Below, one piece after another: positions 18,199-27,459 of a DNA stretch of 64,000 nt. The notes under the pieces were generated by a model. It saw nothing but the letters and a program-made list of their open reading frames with translations. It ran no database searches and was not told the origin of the DNA. This DNA is from [Leptolyngbya] sp. PCC 7376 (GTDB lineage: Bacteria > Cyanobacteriota > Cyanobacteriia > Cyanobacteriales > MRBY01), in NCBI RefSeq assembly GCF_000316605.1, contig NC_019683.1, positions 2,030,036-2,094,035 of the forward strand, written 5' to 3'. The position numbers and the translations under genes were made by a program. The number at the start of each line of letters is the position of its first letter. The first letter of the stretch is position 1.

Positions 18199-18484
18199 TA
18201 CCATTGAAATTGAAAAGCTCGCCGCTGAGATTGGCGAAAATATTTACATCGATGTTGCGGGTTGGCACTTGTATTTGTCAGATGCTCATCTACACACACA
18301 AATTGCGGAAAAGATGATGCCGCTAATTGAAGATGGTGACGTTGATGAAATGGCAGCTTTAGATGTGCTCAGGGGGGTTCAAGTGCCTTTGGGCGGCAAG
18401 CAAACGTTTGTAAGTCTTCTTCAGCTTGTGCCAAAGGCAGTTCAGCAGGATTTGGTGAAGCTTCTCGAAGATTATCAATATTAG
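18191..18484 (+). CDS. DUF3181 family protein
   Basis: 97 residues from ATG at 18191 (MASTIEIEKLAAEIGENIYI). The ATG overlaps the end of the preceding gene by 8 bp, which decides the start. Cyanobacterial soluble protein with the conserved NIYIDVAGWHLYLSDAHLH and GVQVPLGGKQTFVSLLQLVP segments. Function unknown. It precedes tsaE by 9 bp and is likely cotranscribed with it. Confidence 0.8.
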   Translation: MASTIEIEKLAAEIGENIYIDVAGWHLYLSDAHLHTQIAEKMMPLIEDGDVDEMAALDVLRGVQVPLGGKQTFVSLLQLVPKAVQQDLVKLLEDYQY

Positions 18485-18493
18485 TGCGGAAGG

Positions 18494-18949
18494 ATGGCTA
18501 AATCATTTCTGCTCCCGGATGCGGCAGCAACTTTAGCATTTGGCAAGCAGTTAGGGGAGTGTTTAGAAACCTATTCTGTCCTTCTCCTAAAGGGTGATCT
18601 CGGAGCTGGGAAAACGACTTTAACGCAGGGAATTGGTCAAGGATTGGGCATCACTGAGGCGATCGCCAGTCCGACATTTACGTTGGTAAATGAATATCAT
18701 GTCGGTCGAATCCCTCTTTATCACTTGGATTTGTATCGGTTAGAGCCGGAGCAAGTGGATAGCATTTACCCCGAGACTTATTGGGAAGGGATTGAATGTG
18801 AGCCGGGCATTACCGTGATCGAATGGTCTGAACGGATGCTCTTTTTACCTGAAAGCTATTTTGAAATCACCTTGAGCCACACCGAAGATGATCAGCGGCA
18901 AGCAATCATTACTGCAACAAACGCCGACCTTACTGAAATTTTTCAGTAA
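18494..18949 (+). CDS. tsaE: tRNA threonylcarbamoyladenosine biosynthesis ATPase TsaE
   Basis: 151 residues. ATPase of the TsaBDE complex that makes t6A37 in ANN-decoding tRNAs. Walker A is LLKGDLGAGKTTLTQGI, the switch-like IASPTFTLVNEY follows, then the YHLDLYRLE motif and TVIEWSERM. Normal length. It overlaps no neighbour and is the third gene of a short plus-strand run. Confidence 0.96.
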   Translation: MAKSFLLPDAAATLAFGKQLGECLETYSVLLLKGDLGAGKTTLTQGIGQGLGITEAIASPTFTLVNEYHVGRIPLYHLDLYRLEPEQVDSIYPETYWEGIECEPGITVIEWSERMLFLPESYFEITLSHTEDDQRQAIITATNADLTEIFQ

Positions 18950-18993
18950 AGTGAGGGGCAACGCTTAATACTTTTCGCACACGGGGCGATCGC

Positions 18994-19803
18994 ATGGAAA
19001 TTTTGACCATTTTGTTATCGGGATTACTCTCAGCGGGAGCGCCCGTTGGATTAATCGTTGAAGAAATAACCGATAAGCAATTTAGTCAGCGCCTCGAATC
19101 CGCCGAAACATTTGAGGTGCGGATTGATAATTTACCTGCTCACAAAATTATCGATGGTGAAATCGACAAAATTCGAATCGCCAGTCGCGGTGTGGAAATC
19201 GTTGAAGGGTTTCGCTTAGAAGCATTAGAACTGGAAACAGATCCGCTCAATATCGATCTCAAAAGGCTGCGCCAAAGACAATTTGATAGTGAAACTTTCC
19301 GAGAGCCAGTACAAGCAGGATTACGCTTGGTACTCACGGAAGATGATTTAAATGAGTCACTGCGATCGCCACGAGTACGGAGAGTATTACAGCCCTTAAT
19401 TAATCGCTTGTTAGTTCGCCCTGGTTCACCGAAGCCACCCCAATATCAACTCGATGTCGCAACCATTGATTTTGTCGGCGAAAATCGTTTTGAGTTTAAC
19501 GGAGATATTTCCCAGCTCAATCCCCAAACAGGTGAAACTGAATATTCAAAACTAACTCTGTCCTACAAACTTCAGCTCACTTCTGGTAGCGAAATCCAGT
19601 GGCTAGAAGGCACAGGCACAATTAACAATCGACCATTACCTTCACCGGCAATTATGGGGTTTTCTCAAGGGATGAGTGGTCGTTTGAACTTGCAACGATT
19701 TGATGAACGGGGTGTCACAGCACGCTTTTTTGCTTTTAATCTTGATGACACCGAACTCGAAACGGCTCTCTTCCTAAAATTCGAGCCAACTTCAGAGGAA
19801 TAA
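18994..19803 (+). CDS. DUF2993 (LmeA-like) protein
   Basis: 269 residues. The N-terminal hydrophobic stretch (ILTILLSGLLSAGAPVGLIV) is probably a signal or membrane anchor. The rest has the DUF2993 pattern: LPAHKIIDGEIDKIRIASRGVEI, then LEALELETDPLNIDL and the LTEDDLNESLRSPRV segment. The family is thought to bind phospholipids (mycobacterial LmeA); function in cyanobacteria is unknown. The ATG overlaps a HIP1 octamer. Confidence 0.85.
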   Translation: MEILTILLSGLLSAGAPVGLIVEEITDKQFSQRLESAETFEVRIDNLPAHKIIDGEIDKIRIASRGVEIVEGFRLEALELETDPLNIDLKRLRQRQFDSETFREPVQAGLRLVLTEDDLNESLRSPRVRRVLQPLINRLLVRPGSPKPPQYQLDVATIDFVGENRFEFNGDISQLNPQTGETEYSKLTLSYKLQLTSGSEIQWLEGTGTINNRPLPSPAIMGFSQGMSGRLNLQRFDERGVTARFFAFNLDDTELETALFLKFEPTSEE

Positions 19804-19932
19804 ACACAAAATTCAGATCACACAAAACCGATGACAGAGATCAATGATTAAGTGCTATTTCGATCATGCCGGATTTGATTACGTACGTAAAGAATACGTT
19901 CATGACAATCATATTTTCTTTCCTGTCCTGTC

Positions 19933-20142
19933 ATGAAAAACATCAGCGCGTTTACGACTTTAACCGTTTCATCTCTACCTGGATTGCCGGAAACTCACAT
20001 CCCGAAAAATGACTCCGCTCAAAATACGAAAGAGTCATTAGTAGATCAATCAGAAAGCCTCACCCAAGAACAATACATTATAGAGAAATTGAATAGAGAC
20101 GATTTAACTTCTCTAGCACAATATTGTTTAGGCTCCTTCTAA
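19933..20142 (+). CDS. Possible small protein, 69 aa
   Basis: A 69-codon ORF with Ser/Thr-rich N-terminal half and an acidic, helical C-terminal half (LTQEQYIIEKLNRDDLTSL). No recognisable domain. An upstream GATCATG/CATGACA-rich segment could hold a promoter, but there is no good ribosome site. It could equally be a chance ORF. Confidence 0.35.
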   Translation: MKNISAFTTLTVSSLPGLPETHIPKNDSAQNTKESLVDQSESLTQEQYIIEKLNRDDLTSLAQYCLGSF

Positions 20143-20163
20143 ATTTTTAAAGGCAAAAATTAA

Positions 20164-20283
20164 TAGAAGGATCCTCCCTAGCCCTCCTTGAAACAAAGGG
20201 GGGAATTTTTTGTGCTCGTCTTGCCATAGATTTATTGGATTTGGAGATGGGTATCGGTACAAAAAAAAGGAGGGCGATCGCCG
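20164..20283. repeat. Dispersed intergenic repeat, copy A
   Basis: The segment contains an inverted CCTCCCTAGCCCTCCTTG / AAAGGGGGGAA core, then TTGCCATAGATTTATTGGAT and a GATGGGTATC-GTACAAAAA block ending in HIP1. Nearly the same string recurs at 27281-27395, so this is a dispersed non-coding repeat. Confidence 0.75.
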
Positions 20284-20385
20284 AGAAATCACAAGAAATA
20301 TTGGTTAGTGTACCTACGTAAACCGACAAGTCGATATGCTTAGGGAGAGAATGCTCTCAGCTAAATGGGTTGCGGTCTACTATCC

Positions 20386-22041
20386 ATGAAAAAAATTCTG
20401 ATCCTCACTGCGAATCCGACAAATACAACACCGCTACGGTTGAGTGAAGAGGTGCAAGAAATTGAAGCGTCTTGGGAGCGATCGCCGACAGCCCGAACAA
20501 CTTTTGAAATTATTGTCAAACAAGCAGTCCGCCCAAAAGAGTTTCGGCGAGCCTTGGTGGAAAATAAGCCCGATATTGTTCATTTTGCAGGACATGGTGG
20601 CGGCGAAAATGGCTTGGCTCTTATGGGTGATAGTGGTGTAGCCGTATTGCTAAAGCCGGAAGCCCTAAGACGTTTCTTTAAAGGATTACAAGATATTTTC
20701 CACATTGATTGCGTAGTGCTCAATGCTTGTTATTCAGAATTGCAAGCCAATGAGATTTCTCCCTACGTCGATTCTGTTGTGGGGATGAACCAAAAAATTG
20801 GTGATCAGGCAGCGCAGGAGTTTGCGATTGGGTTTTATGACACACTTTTTGCTGGAGAATCGATTGAAACGTCCTTTAATATCGGTTGTAGTGCCATCGA
20901 GCTAGAGGCAATATCAGAACATCTCACACCCGTCCTCAAGCAGAAAGCCGCAGCAGAGGTTGAAGCACTGCCTATTGAAATAGAAGAAGAAATCCCACCT
21001 CAGTCAGCTGTCGCAAGAATGATTGATATTCCCTTTGAAAATCTAGATGGGCAAGTGCCTTTAGGGTCACCTTTCTACGTTGAGCGTCCTCCCGCAGAGC
21101 AGGATTGTTTTAATGCGATTCAGAAAAAGGCTGGTCTAGTTCGCATTAAAGCGCCACGTCAAATGGATAAGACTTCTCTCATGAGTCGTATCCTCGCAGA
21201 GGGTGAAAAGCTCGGATATAAATCCGCGATGATTAATCTCTGGGATCGAAAATTTCTAGGGGATATTGATAGTTTTCTCGAATATTTCTGCGCTTGTATG
21301 AGCGAGGAACTGGATATTGAGGAAAAGATTGATAAGTACTGGAAAAAGCGCCTTGGTAGTCAGAAAAATTGCAGTAATTATTTTCAGAAATATCTGCTGA
21401 AGGAAATCGATACGCCGATTATTGTGGGTCTGGATGAGGTGGATCGGGTGTTTACTTATCCAGAAATTGCGGATGATTTCTTCGCGTTGCTGCGGTCTTG
21501 GCATGAGCTGGGCAAAAATAATGACATTTGGCAAAAGCTGCGGCTAGTGATTTCCCATTCACAGGAGGTCTATATTCCGCTCAATGTGAATCGATCGCCC
21601 TTTAATGTGGGTCTACCGATTGAGCTGGGAGAATTTACGAGGGAGCAGGTTAAAGATTTAGCGGAACGGCATGGCCTAGATTGGTCAGAAATAGAGATTG
21701 ATCGGCTCATGACAATGATCGATGGACATCCCTATTTGGTGAGGGTAGCGCTTTACCAGATTGCGACAAATTCCATGACACTAGACAAGCTGCTTAAAAT
21801 TGCGCCGACTGAGGAAGGAATTTATGGTGATCATCTTTACCGACATTTACTTTTGCTAGAAGAAAATCCACGCCTGAAGGATGCCATGTTAGAACTAGTG
21901 GAAAGCGATCGCCCCGTGAGATTAGCTCCAGTAGATTCTTTTAAACTCAAGAGTATGGGACTGGCAAAAGCGGTCGGGAATGAACTGGTTCCCCTCTGCG
22001 ATCTGTATCGTCTCTACTTCGGCGATCGCCTCAATGATTAG
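20386..22041 (+). CDS. CHAT protease domain fused to an AAA-like (AAA_35) ATPase domain
   Basis: 551 residues from MKKILILTANPTNTTPLRL (an ATG 21 nt upstream is in frame but gives an atypical N-terminus). The N-terminal CHAT caspase-like domain (1-190) has the catalytic His in IVHFAGHGGGENG and Cys in VVLNACYSELQ. A linker (200-225) leads to an AAA_35-type domain starting PLGSPFYVERPPAEQDC. The P-loop is IKAPRQMDKTSL, where the usual Gly before Lys is Asp, so nucleotide binding may be altered. The Walker B-like segment is PIIVGLDEVDRVF, and a winged-helix-like end follows. Such proteins are predicted sensor-effector modules of conflict or cell-suicide systems. The next gene has a related AAA domain and a second CHAT. 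Confidence 0.85.
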   Translation: MKKILILTANPTNTTPLRLSEEVQEIEASWERSPTARTTFEIIVKQAVRPKEFRRALVENKPDIVHFAGHGGGENGLALMGDSGVAVLLKPEALRRFFKGLQDIFHIDCVVLNACYSELQANEISPYVDSVVGMNQKIGDQAAQEFAIGFYDTLFAGESIETSFNIGCSAIELEAISEHLTPVLKQKAAAEVEALPIEIEEEIPPQSAVARMIDIPFENLDGQVPLGSPFYVERPPAEQDCFNAIQKKAGLVRIKAPRQMDKTSLMSRILAEGEKLGYKSAMINLWDRKFLGDIDSFLEYFCACMSEELDIEEKIDKYWKKRLGSQKNCSNYFQKYLLKEIDTPIIVGLDEVDRVFTYPEIADDFFALLRSWHELGKNNDIWQKLRLVISHSQEVYIPLNVNRSPFNVGLPIELGEFTREQVKDLAERHGLDWSEIEIDRLMTMIDGHPYLVRVALYQIATNSMTLDKLLKIAPTEEGIYGDHLYRHLLLLEENPRLKDAMLELVESDRPVRLAPVDSFKLKSMGLAKAVGNELVPLCDLYRLYFGDRLND

Positions 22042-22049
22042 TCCCTTGT

Positions 22050-22073
22050 AGGGGCGGTTCGCGAACCGCCCTC
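22050..22073. repeat. Palindromic intergenic repeat
   Basis: Inverted repeat GGGCGGTTCG / CGAACCGCCC with no loop, preceded by GTAG. This is the short GC-rich palindrome type frequent between cyanobacterial genes. It lies in the 72-bp gap between the two CHAT/AAA genes. Confidence 0.7.
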
Positions 22074-24180
22074 ACGATAATGTCCCTACCAACAAAATCT
22101 AAACCGTAAAACGATGGTTTCGGCACAGCCAAATTTTGAATATCAATATGGTGGTAGCCTGCCTGCTGATGCGCCAACCTATGTGACGCGGGAAGCGGAT
22201 GAAACGCTCTATGCAGCACTCAAGCAGAGTGAGTTTTCCTATGTGCTCAATTCACGGCAAATGGGAAAGTCTTCGTTGCGGGCGCGAGTACAAAAACGGC
22301 TGGAAGCGGAGGGGATTGTCTGTGCGTTTATTGATATTACGAGTCTCGGCAGTAGCAACGTCGATGAGGCCACTTGGTACGCTGATCTGATTGATACTTT
22401 GGCGGGAGAGCTGGATCTAGAAGAGAAATGTGATTTTGATATTGATCAGTTTCTGGATTCGGTAGAAAAGTTATCGCCAGTGCGGTGGTTCAGCAAGTTT
22501 ATCGAGGATATTCTGCTCACTCAGATCCCAGAACAAATTGTTGTCTTTATCGATGAGATTGACAGCACCATCAACCTCAATTTCTCAACGGATGATTTCT
22601 TTGCACTGATTCGGGCTTTTTATAATCAGCGGGTCAATAATCCTGAATACAACAAAATCACCTTTTGTCTCTTGGGGGTGGCCACGCCGGGCGACCTAAT
22701 CGAGGACAAAACCCGTACACCTTTTAATATCGGTACAGCAATTAATCTCTCTGGGTTTACACTCTCAGAGGCGCAACCTTTGGTAGCAGGTCTTCAGGGA
22801 AAAGCAACGGATGGGGAAGCGGTACTCAATGCAATTCTGGGTTGGACTGGGGGACAACCGTTTCTGACGCAAAAGCTTTGTCGGTTGGTGATGGATGCGG
22901 CGGGAGAAATTCTGGCAGGAACAGAAGGGGTTTGGGTGGATAGTTTGGTACAGCGAAAAATCCTCGACCACTGGGAATCGCAGGATGAGCCGGAGCATTT
23001 GCGGACAATCCAAAATCGGTTGTTCTCGCGGGATGAAAAGGTTACGGGGAGATTACTCGGTATTTATCAACAGGTAATTTCTACTCCTCCCTTGACAAGG
23101 AAAGCTGAGGTGGAGAGTCCCCCAGGTGATGGAACAACGGATGTTATTGCCAGCTCAATTGAACAACTGGCTCAGAGTATTAGTAGATCTGAGGAGATGT
23201 CTGAGAAGCACATTCCTAATCTCACTTCTGAAGTAAGAGAACAAGAAAACGATTTTCTTTCGATAGATTTGGAGGAAGAGATGGCGCTGAGGCTCACAGG
23301 TTTAGTTAAAAAAAATGGTGGTCAACTAATCATTAGTAATCAAATCTACCTTAAGATTTTTGACGAGCGGTGGATTGAAGCATCTCTGAACAAGTTACGT
23401 CCCTATAGTGAGGCGATTTCCCAATGGCTGGCATCAGGTGATGAGTCATACCTGCTCAAAGGCAATGCATTAGAAGACGCTTTAACTTGGGCAGCCAATA
23501 AAAGTTTGAGCCCGCAAGATTATCAGTTTTTTAATGCATCGCGAGAATTTAAGGAAAAGGAACTAGTCGAAGCTAATGTGATTCTCGCAGAGGCACAACA
23601 AAAAGCACGCAACACTATACGAAAAGGTCTAGCCCTTTTGATTTTAGGAGCAGTATCTCTATCTGGAACACTTGTTTATTCGGGCGGCGTATTACGTAGT
23701 GCAAGACAAGCTAAAAGCGATTTAACGGCAATGGAGCTCGCAGCAGAGAAAGCTAAAGAAGAGTCAAAAATAGCATGGGAACAAACTCAACAGGCACAAG
23801 AGAATTTAACACAAGCAAATCAAGAAGTTACTATTGCCCAGCAAAATGTCATTAAGGCAGAGCAAGCTTTACAAGCAGCAGAACAAGAAACATTAGATCA
23901 GGAGAACAAAGCTAAATCAAGATTAGCAGAAACGAAAAAGCAACTCACAACAGCAGAAATCAAACAGAAAGAAGCAGCTTCTCAAGCTGACAAAGCAAAA
24001 ATACAGTTGGGAACATTCCAACAAGAATTTAATTTAATTGAACAAGAATTAGTAACAGAACGAACAGTACTTGAGAGGACAAAGAGAGAAGCAGAGGAAA
24101 ACCTTAACAAGATTGCATCACAATTAACTCTTTTAGAACAAAAAGAAAAACAAGCACGAGAAAATCTAGATAGTATAATA

Positions 24181-25219
24181 CAGCAAATTTCAGCCTAGCA
24201 AGGTGTATGAAGTAGTATAGGTGAGTTGACTGGTGAGGAAGAAAGTAGCATCTTGCCGAAAGCCTACTCATTAGACTTAAGACAGAAAATAGTGGATGCC
24301 TACGAAAGGGGTGGTGTGAGTCAAAGTAGTCTTGCCCGACAATTTGGAGTGGCGAAAAGTTTTGTACAAAAGCTCCTCGACCAAAAACGACTGACAGGGT
24401 CGATTGCTCCGAAAAAACGAAGCCAACAAACACCTCCCAAATTAAACGAAGAGCATCAAACAATATTGCGCCAGTTGCTCACCAAGAAAAACGATGCGAC
24501 GCTAGCGGAACTATGTGATGAGATGGAGAAACGCACTGGTCTCCGTGTGGCCAATAGCACCATGCATCGCACCTTAAGAAGAATGGGATATAGCCTCAAA
24601 AAAAACATTCTATCCAGACCTTAAGGCGACAAAACGAGTGCAACAAGCCAGATATGATTTTTGGCAGAAAATGCAAGCGACTCTAGCGAAAAACTTGATT
24701 TTTATCGATGAATCGGGCGTGAACTTAGCCATGACAAGACTGAGGGCACGTTCTGAGAAAGGGAAACGAGCTTATAGTCCGAAATCCAGTAAACGAGGCA
24801 AGAATGTTTCTTTGATTGGAGCATTAGGCTTCAAGGGAATGGTCGCTAATTATCATCTGCTGGGGAGTACGGATGGATTAACCTTTGAAGCATTCATCAG
24901 CCAGAAGTTAATACCAAACTTATGGGCGGGAGCATGTGTGGTGATGGATAACTGTTCGATTCATTTAGGAGAGTCAGTACGCACAATGATTGAGGCCGTG
25001 GGAGCTAAGTTGATTTACCTTCCTCCCTATTCTCCAGATTTTTCACCCATTGAAAATTGCTGGTCAAAGTTGAAAAGTACCTTGAAAAGTATCGGGGCAA
25101 GAACTTATCTAGCTCTAGACAAGGCAATTGAGGTAGCTTTTTCCAAGATTACCCTTGATGATATTCGATGCTGGTTTACACATTGCTGCTATTGCACCTC
25201 ACTCGACTAGAAATTGCTA
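24181..25219 (+). mobile_element. IS630-family element, copy 1
   Basis: 1039 bp, flanked by TA on both sides (24179-24180 and 25220-25221), as in IS630/Tc1 insertions. Ends: CAGCAAATTTCAGCCTAG and the inverse of TAGCAATTTCTAGTCGAG, an imperfect inverted repeat. The same element, with two single-base differences in run length, lies at 62293-63329. Inserted into the coiled-coil/CHAT gene in the same orientation. Confidence 0.95.
24226..25210 (+). pseudogene. IS630 transposase, frameshifted (copy 1)
   Basis: The first frame (TTG at 24226 to 24624) carries the HTH: YSLDLRQKIVDAYERGG and SSLARQFGVAKSFVQKLL. The second (to 25210) carries the DDE domain: LIFIDESGVN, VVMDNCSIHLG and LPPYSPDFSPIENCWSKLK. 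A run of eight A at about 24599-24606 breaks the frame; the copy at 62.3 kb has seven A here and reads through (SLKKTFYPDLK). Slippage on the A-run could still give some full-length protein. Confidence 0.9.
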
Positions 25220-25664
25220 TAGCATCCTTGGGCATCTTATCCTCTCACTTCCAAGGAGAGATATATATATCAGGCTGGAACAATCAAAGGATCGATATTT
25301 GGGACTTCTATAAAATCTTAGGCGAGAAAAGGATTGATCTATTATTTTTTAGTAGAGCTCATAGAGAAGGCGTGAGCTACAACGGTATATTTCAAAGTAC
25401 TTCATTAACCGACATAATGTTATTAAATAATACTAACAGCATCATCTCGCCTTACTGGAGTATTGAAGACGAAGCAACAACTATTTTAATACATAGTTTT
25501 TACAAAGAGCTATCAAAGGGAAATCTAACTTTTGCCGAGTCTTTGCGTAATGCTCAGATTTCATTATTAAATAACTCTGATTTCTCTCATCCTTACTACT
25601 GGGGAGGCTTTAGAATAGAGATTTGATTTTAATTAAAGTGTTACGCCAAGCTTTGATAATTGCC

Positions 25665-25717
25665 AACTCAAAAAAATAAGCTCAAAAGTTTTTCATCTTT
25701 GCTATTTGAGTTTTTTT
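25665..25717 (+). terminator. Terminator after the CHAT-like 3' end
   Basis: Inverted repeat AACTCAAA (25665-25672) / TTTGAGTT (25705-25712) followed by a run of T to 25717, about 40 bp after the stop codon. Likely the native terminator of the CHAT gene. Confidence 0.6.
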
Positions 25718-25752
25718 AGATAGTTGAAAATTTTTAGATAATTGAAAAATAG

Positions 25753-26514
25753 GGCGTTGGTGAATAGAGGTATGAATCTATGAGGGTTGAGGGATAGGAA
25801 CATCCCAGAACTTGAGATAGTGAATCAGCAATCGAATCGAATGCTCTAACATTTCCACAGACTTTGAATAACATAAGATCTTTCGATGGAGTCGAGCGAG
25901 ATAGTGCCGCAATCGAGTATTCTCGCCTTCGATACGAGTCATGTAGGTCTTACTGATAATCTGGTCGCCATCGGGTACAAACATGGGATAAACTTTCCAG
26001 CCATCTGTGACGTAAAAGAAGCATCTCCAGAGACTAACGATTGCCCATAGTGGCTTGAATGTCTCTGCACTTCTGTCACCAATAGTCCAAGCAAGAATAC
26101 CTGGTTGAAAGTGGTCTACGGCTGTCCAGAGCCAGACCTTGTTTTTTTAGCACCGACGAATGTTTGAAGTTCATCGAGTTCCCCGACCTGAGGCATCTCT
26201 TCCGGTTCATAAGCATCAGGCAGCAATGCACCGACTTCTTTGACCCAAGTGATGACGGTAGTGTGGTGTACTCCTTTCACTCGTTCAATGGCTCGAAAGC
26301 CCATACCGTTGACATACATTTTGAGGCATTCACGTTTGAAGAACTTTGAGTAGCCGAGCTGACTATAGTGGTCGATAAACTGACGACCGCAATCTACACA
26401 GATGTGATTCTGTTTGCCTTTTTTCTTTCCGTTCTTACGGGTATGAGCAGATTGGCATTCTGGACATTCCATTGGGTCTGCATCCTCAAATTCATACTCC
26501 TATTCTGCAACGCC
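25753..26514 (-). mobile_element. IS1-family element
   Basis: About 762 bp. The terminal repeats GGCGTTGGTGAATAGAGGTATGAAT and its inverted partner (GGCGTTGCAGAATAGGAGTATGAAT) bound an insA/insB pair. I could not find a clear target duplication, so the exact ends may be off by a few bases. A truncated relative lies at 60430-60632. Confidence 0.85.
25778..26472 (-). CDS. IS1 transposase InsA-InsB (made by -1 frameshift)
   Basis: InsA (26472-26116) begins MECPECQSAHTRKNGKKKGK with zinc-finger cysteines (CPEC, CVDCGRQF) and an HTH (GFRAIERVKGVHHTTVITWV). At 26142-26148 the minus strand has AAAAAAAC, the A-run plus C used for -1 frameshifting in IS1. The -1 frame continues KNKVWLWTAVDHFQPGILAW and on to the InsB C-terminus (YMTRIEGENTRLRHYLARLHR). 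No other frame break is visible, so this copy may be active. Confidence 0.85.
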
Positions 26515-26820
26515 GAATTTTATATTGATTCATTTAAAAGTATTCTTCATTTATATATTCCTATCCAGTTCGCCGAGTCAAATAAACTTCCGAAGAAGTC
26601 AAAGATATAATTTTTGTGGTTTTTTATTAAAAAATTCACTCAACATAAAATTATATCTAGATATAAATCAAGGAATATGATATCCCCCTGACTACTACAA
26701 TTATATCTATCTTTTAAGTAGGGAGTTGGGGGGATAGGGTTTAGACAGTTGCTCCTAGCTGTTATTTCCCTCTATGCATTTTTTTCCTGAAGAAAAAATA
26801 TCAAATTTGTTGAGGCAGCT
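26515..26820. other. AT-rich intergenic segment with an imperfect inverted repeat
   Basis: No gene seen. An imperfect inverted repeat with TATCCCCC near 26690 and GGGGGATA near 26735 could be a terminator or a regulatory hairpin ahead of the Trypco1 gene. The rest is AT-rich. Confidence 0.4.
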
Positions 26821-27207
26821 ATGTCAAACCTCCAACGCATCGAACTCGACGACGGCACACTGATTTATATCCACGCCCAACCTAACCCAGTTATCCCAGC
26901 ACAAGCTCCAACCAAAGACGACAAGCTCGATTTTCTCACCGAAGCTCCACCAGAAAACCAAGACCGTATCTTTGGCTTAGAAAGACTCGACCCCAAACAA
27001 CAAAGCGAAGCCCTCAAGAACACAATTCAGGGCTACACAAAACATGTCGTCCAATCCTTTAAAGAACTAGCCCTAGCCGAAGTCACGGAGATTACCCTTG
27101 AGTTTGGCGTGAATATTGGTGCGGAGAGCGGCATTCCCTACATCGCCAATGGCACCGCCGAATGCAATATGAATATTTCCGTCAAATGCGAATTCAACAA
27201 AGATTAA
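26821..27207 (+). CDS. Trypco1 (trypsin-co-occurring domain 1) family protein
   Basis: 128 residues. It starts MSNLQRIELDDGTLIYIHAQ and ends with the conserved block ALAEVTEITLEFGVNIGAES, then ANGTAECNMNISVKCEF. This pattern matches the Trypco1 / CU044_2847 family, small beta-rich proteins encoded with proteases, CHAT proteins and NTPases in predicted conflict systems. It lies 1.2 kb after the CHAT-like gene, with only an IS1 between them, so it may belong to the same system. Role inferred from context. Confidence 0.65.
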   Translation: MSNLQRIELDDGTLIYIHAQPNPVIPAQAPTKDDKLDFLTEAPPENQDRIFGLERLDPKQQSEALKNTIQGYTKHVVQSFKELALAEVTEITLEFGVNIGAESGIPYIANGTAECNMNISVKCEFNKD

Positions 27208-27280
27208 TCAAATTTCATGTCTTTCCTTGGAGAAGGTGCCCTTAGGGGGTCAGGGGTTTCAGTAGGTGGCGAACCTATCG

Positions 27281-27395
27281 CAGCTCCCCTCTAGCTCCCT
27301 CTTGAAGCAAAGAGGGAAATTTTTTAGCAAGCCTTGCCATAGATTTATTGGATTTGAAGATGGGTATCCGTACAAAAAGAGGGCGGGCGATCGCC
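27281..27395. repeat. Dispersed intergenic repeat, copy B
   Basis: Same order of blocks as at 20164-20283: CTCCCTCTTGAAGCAAAGAGGGAAATTTTT-type hairpin, TTGCCATAGATTTATTGGAT, GATGGGTATCCGTACAAAAA, then HIP1. The two copies flank the CHAT/AAA/Trypco1 island. Confidence 0.75.
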
Positions 27396-27459
27396 TAGTT
27401 CCCGAAAAACAGCTATGCCATGATTTGAGTTAAGTAAACCTTTCCTCGCACTAAAAATC

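Larger units (their letters stand above)
22114..25626 (+). pseudogene. AAA_35 - transmembrane - coiled coil - CHAT-like protein, split by IS630
   Basis: The 5' part (22114-24180) encodes an AAA_35 domain (1-330; P-loop LNSRQMGKSSL, Walker B IVVFIDEIDS), a linker, one transmembrane segment (about 503-525, ALLILGAVSLSGTLVYSGG) and a long coiled coil (about 529-689). At 24181 an IS630 element begins, giving a premature end ISA-stop. Beyond it, 25222-25626 continues in the same frame as a CHAT-like C-terminus (SIEDEATTILIHSFYKELS, SLRNAQISLL, HPYYWGGF). Removing the IS and one TA copy restores one frame of about 824 codons. The CHAT-like part keeps a His (LSSHFQG) but has no Cys at all: the usual SAC site reads FSRAH. 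It may therefore be a pseudoprotease even when intact. Confidence 0.85.

Noticed and set aside
25168-25626. A separate gene starting inside the IS630 end
   Set aside because: The part after 25222 rejoins the upstream AAA/coiled-coil gene in frame; the start inside the IS is an accident of insertion.
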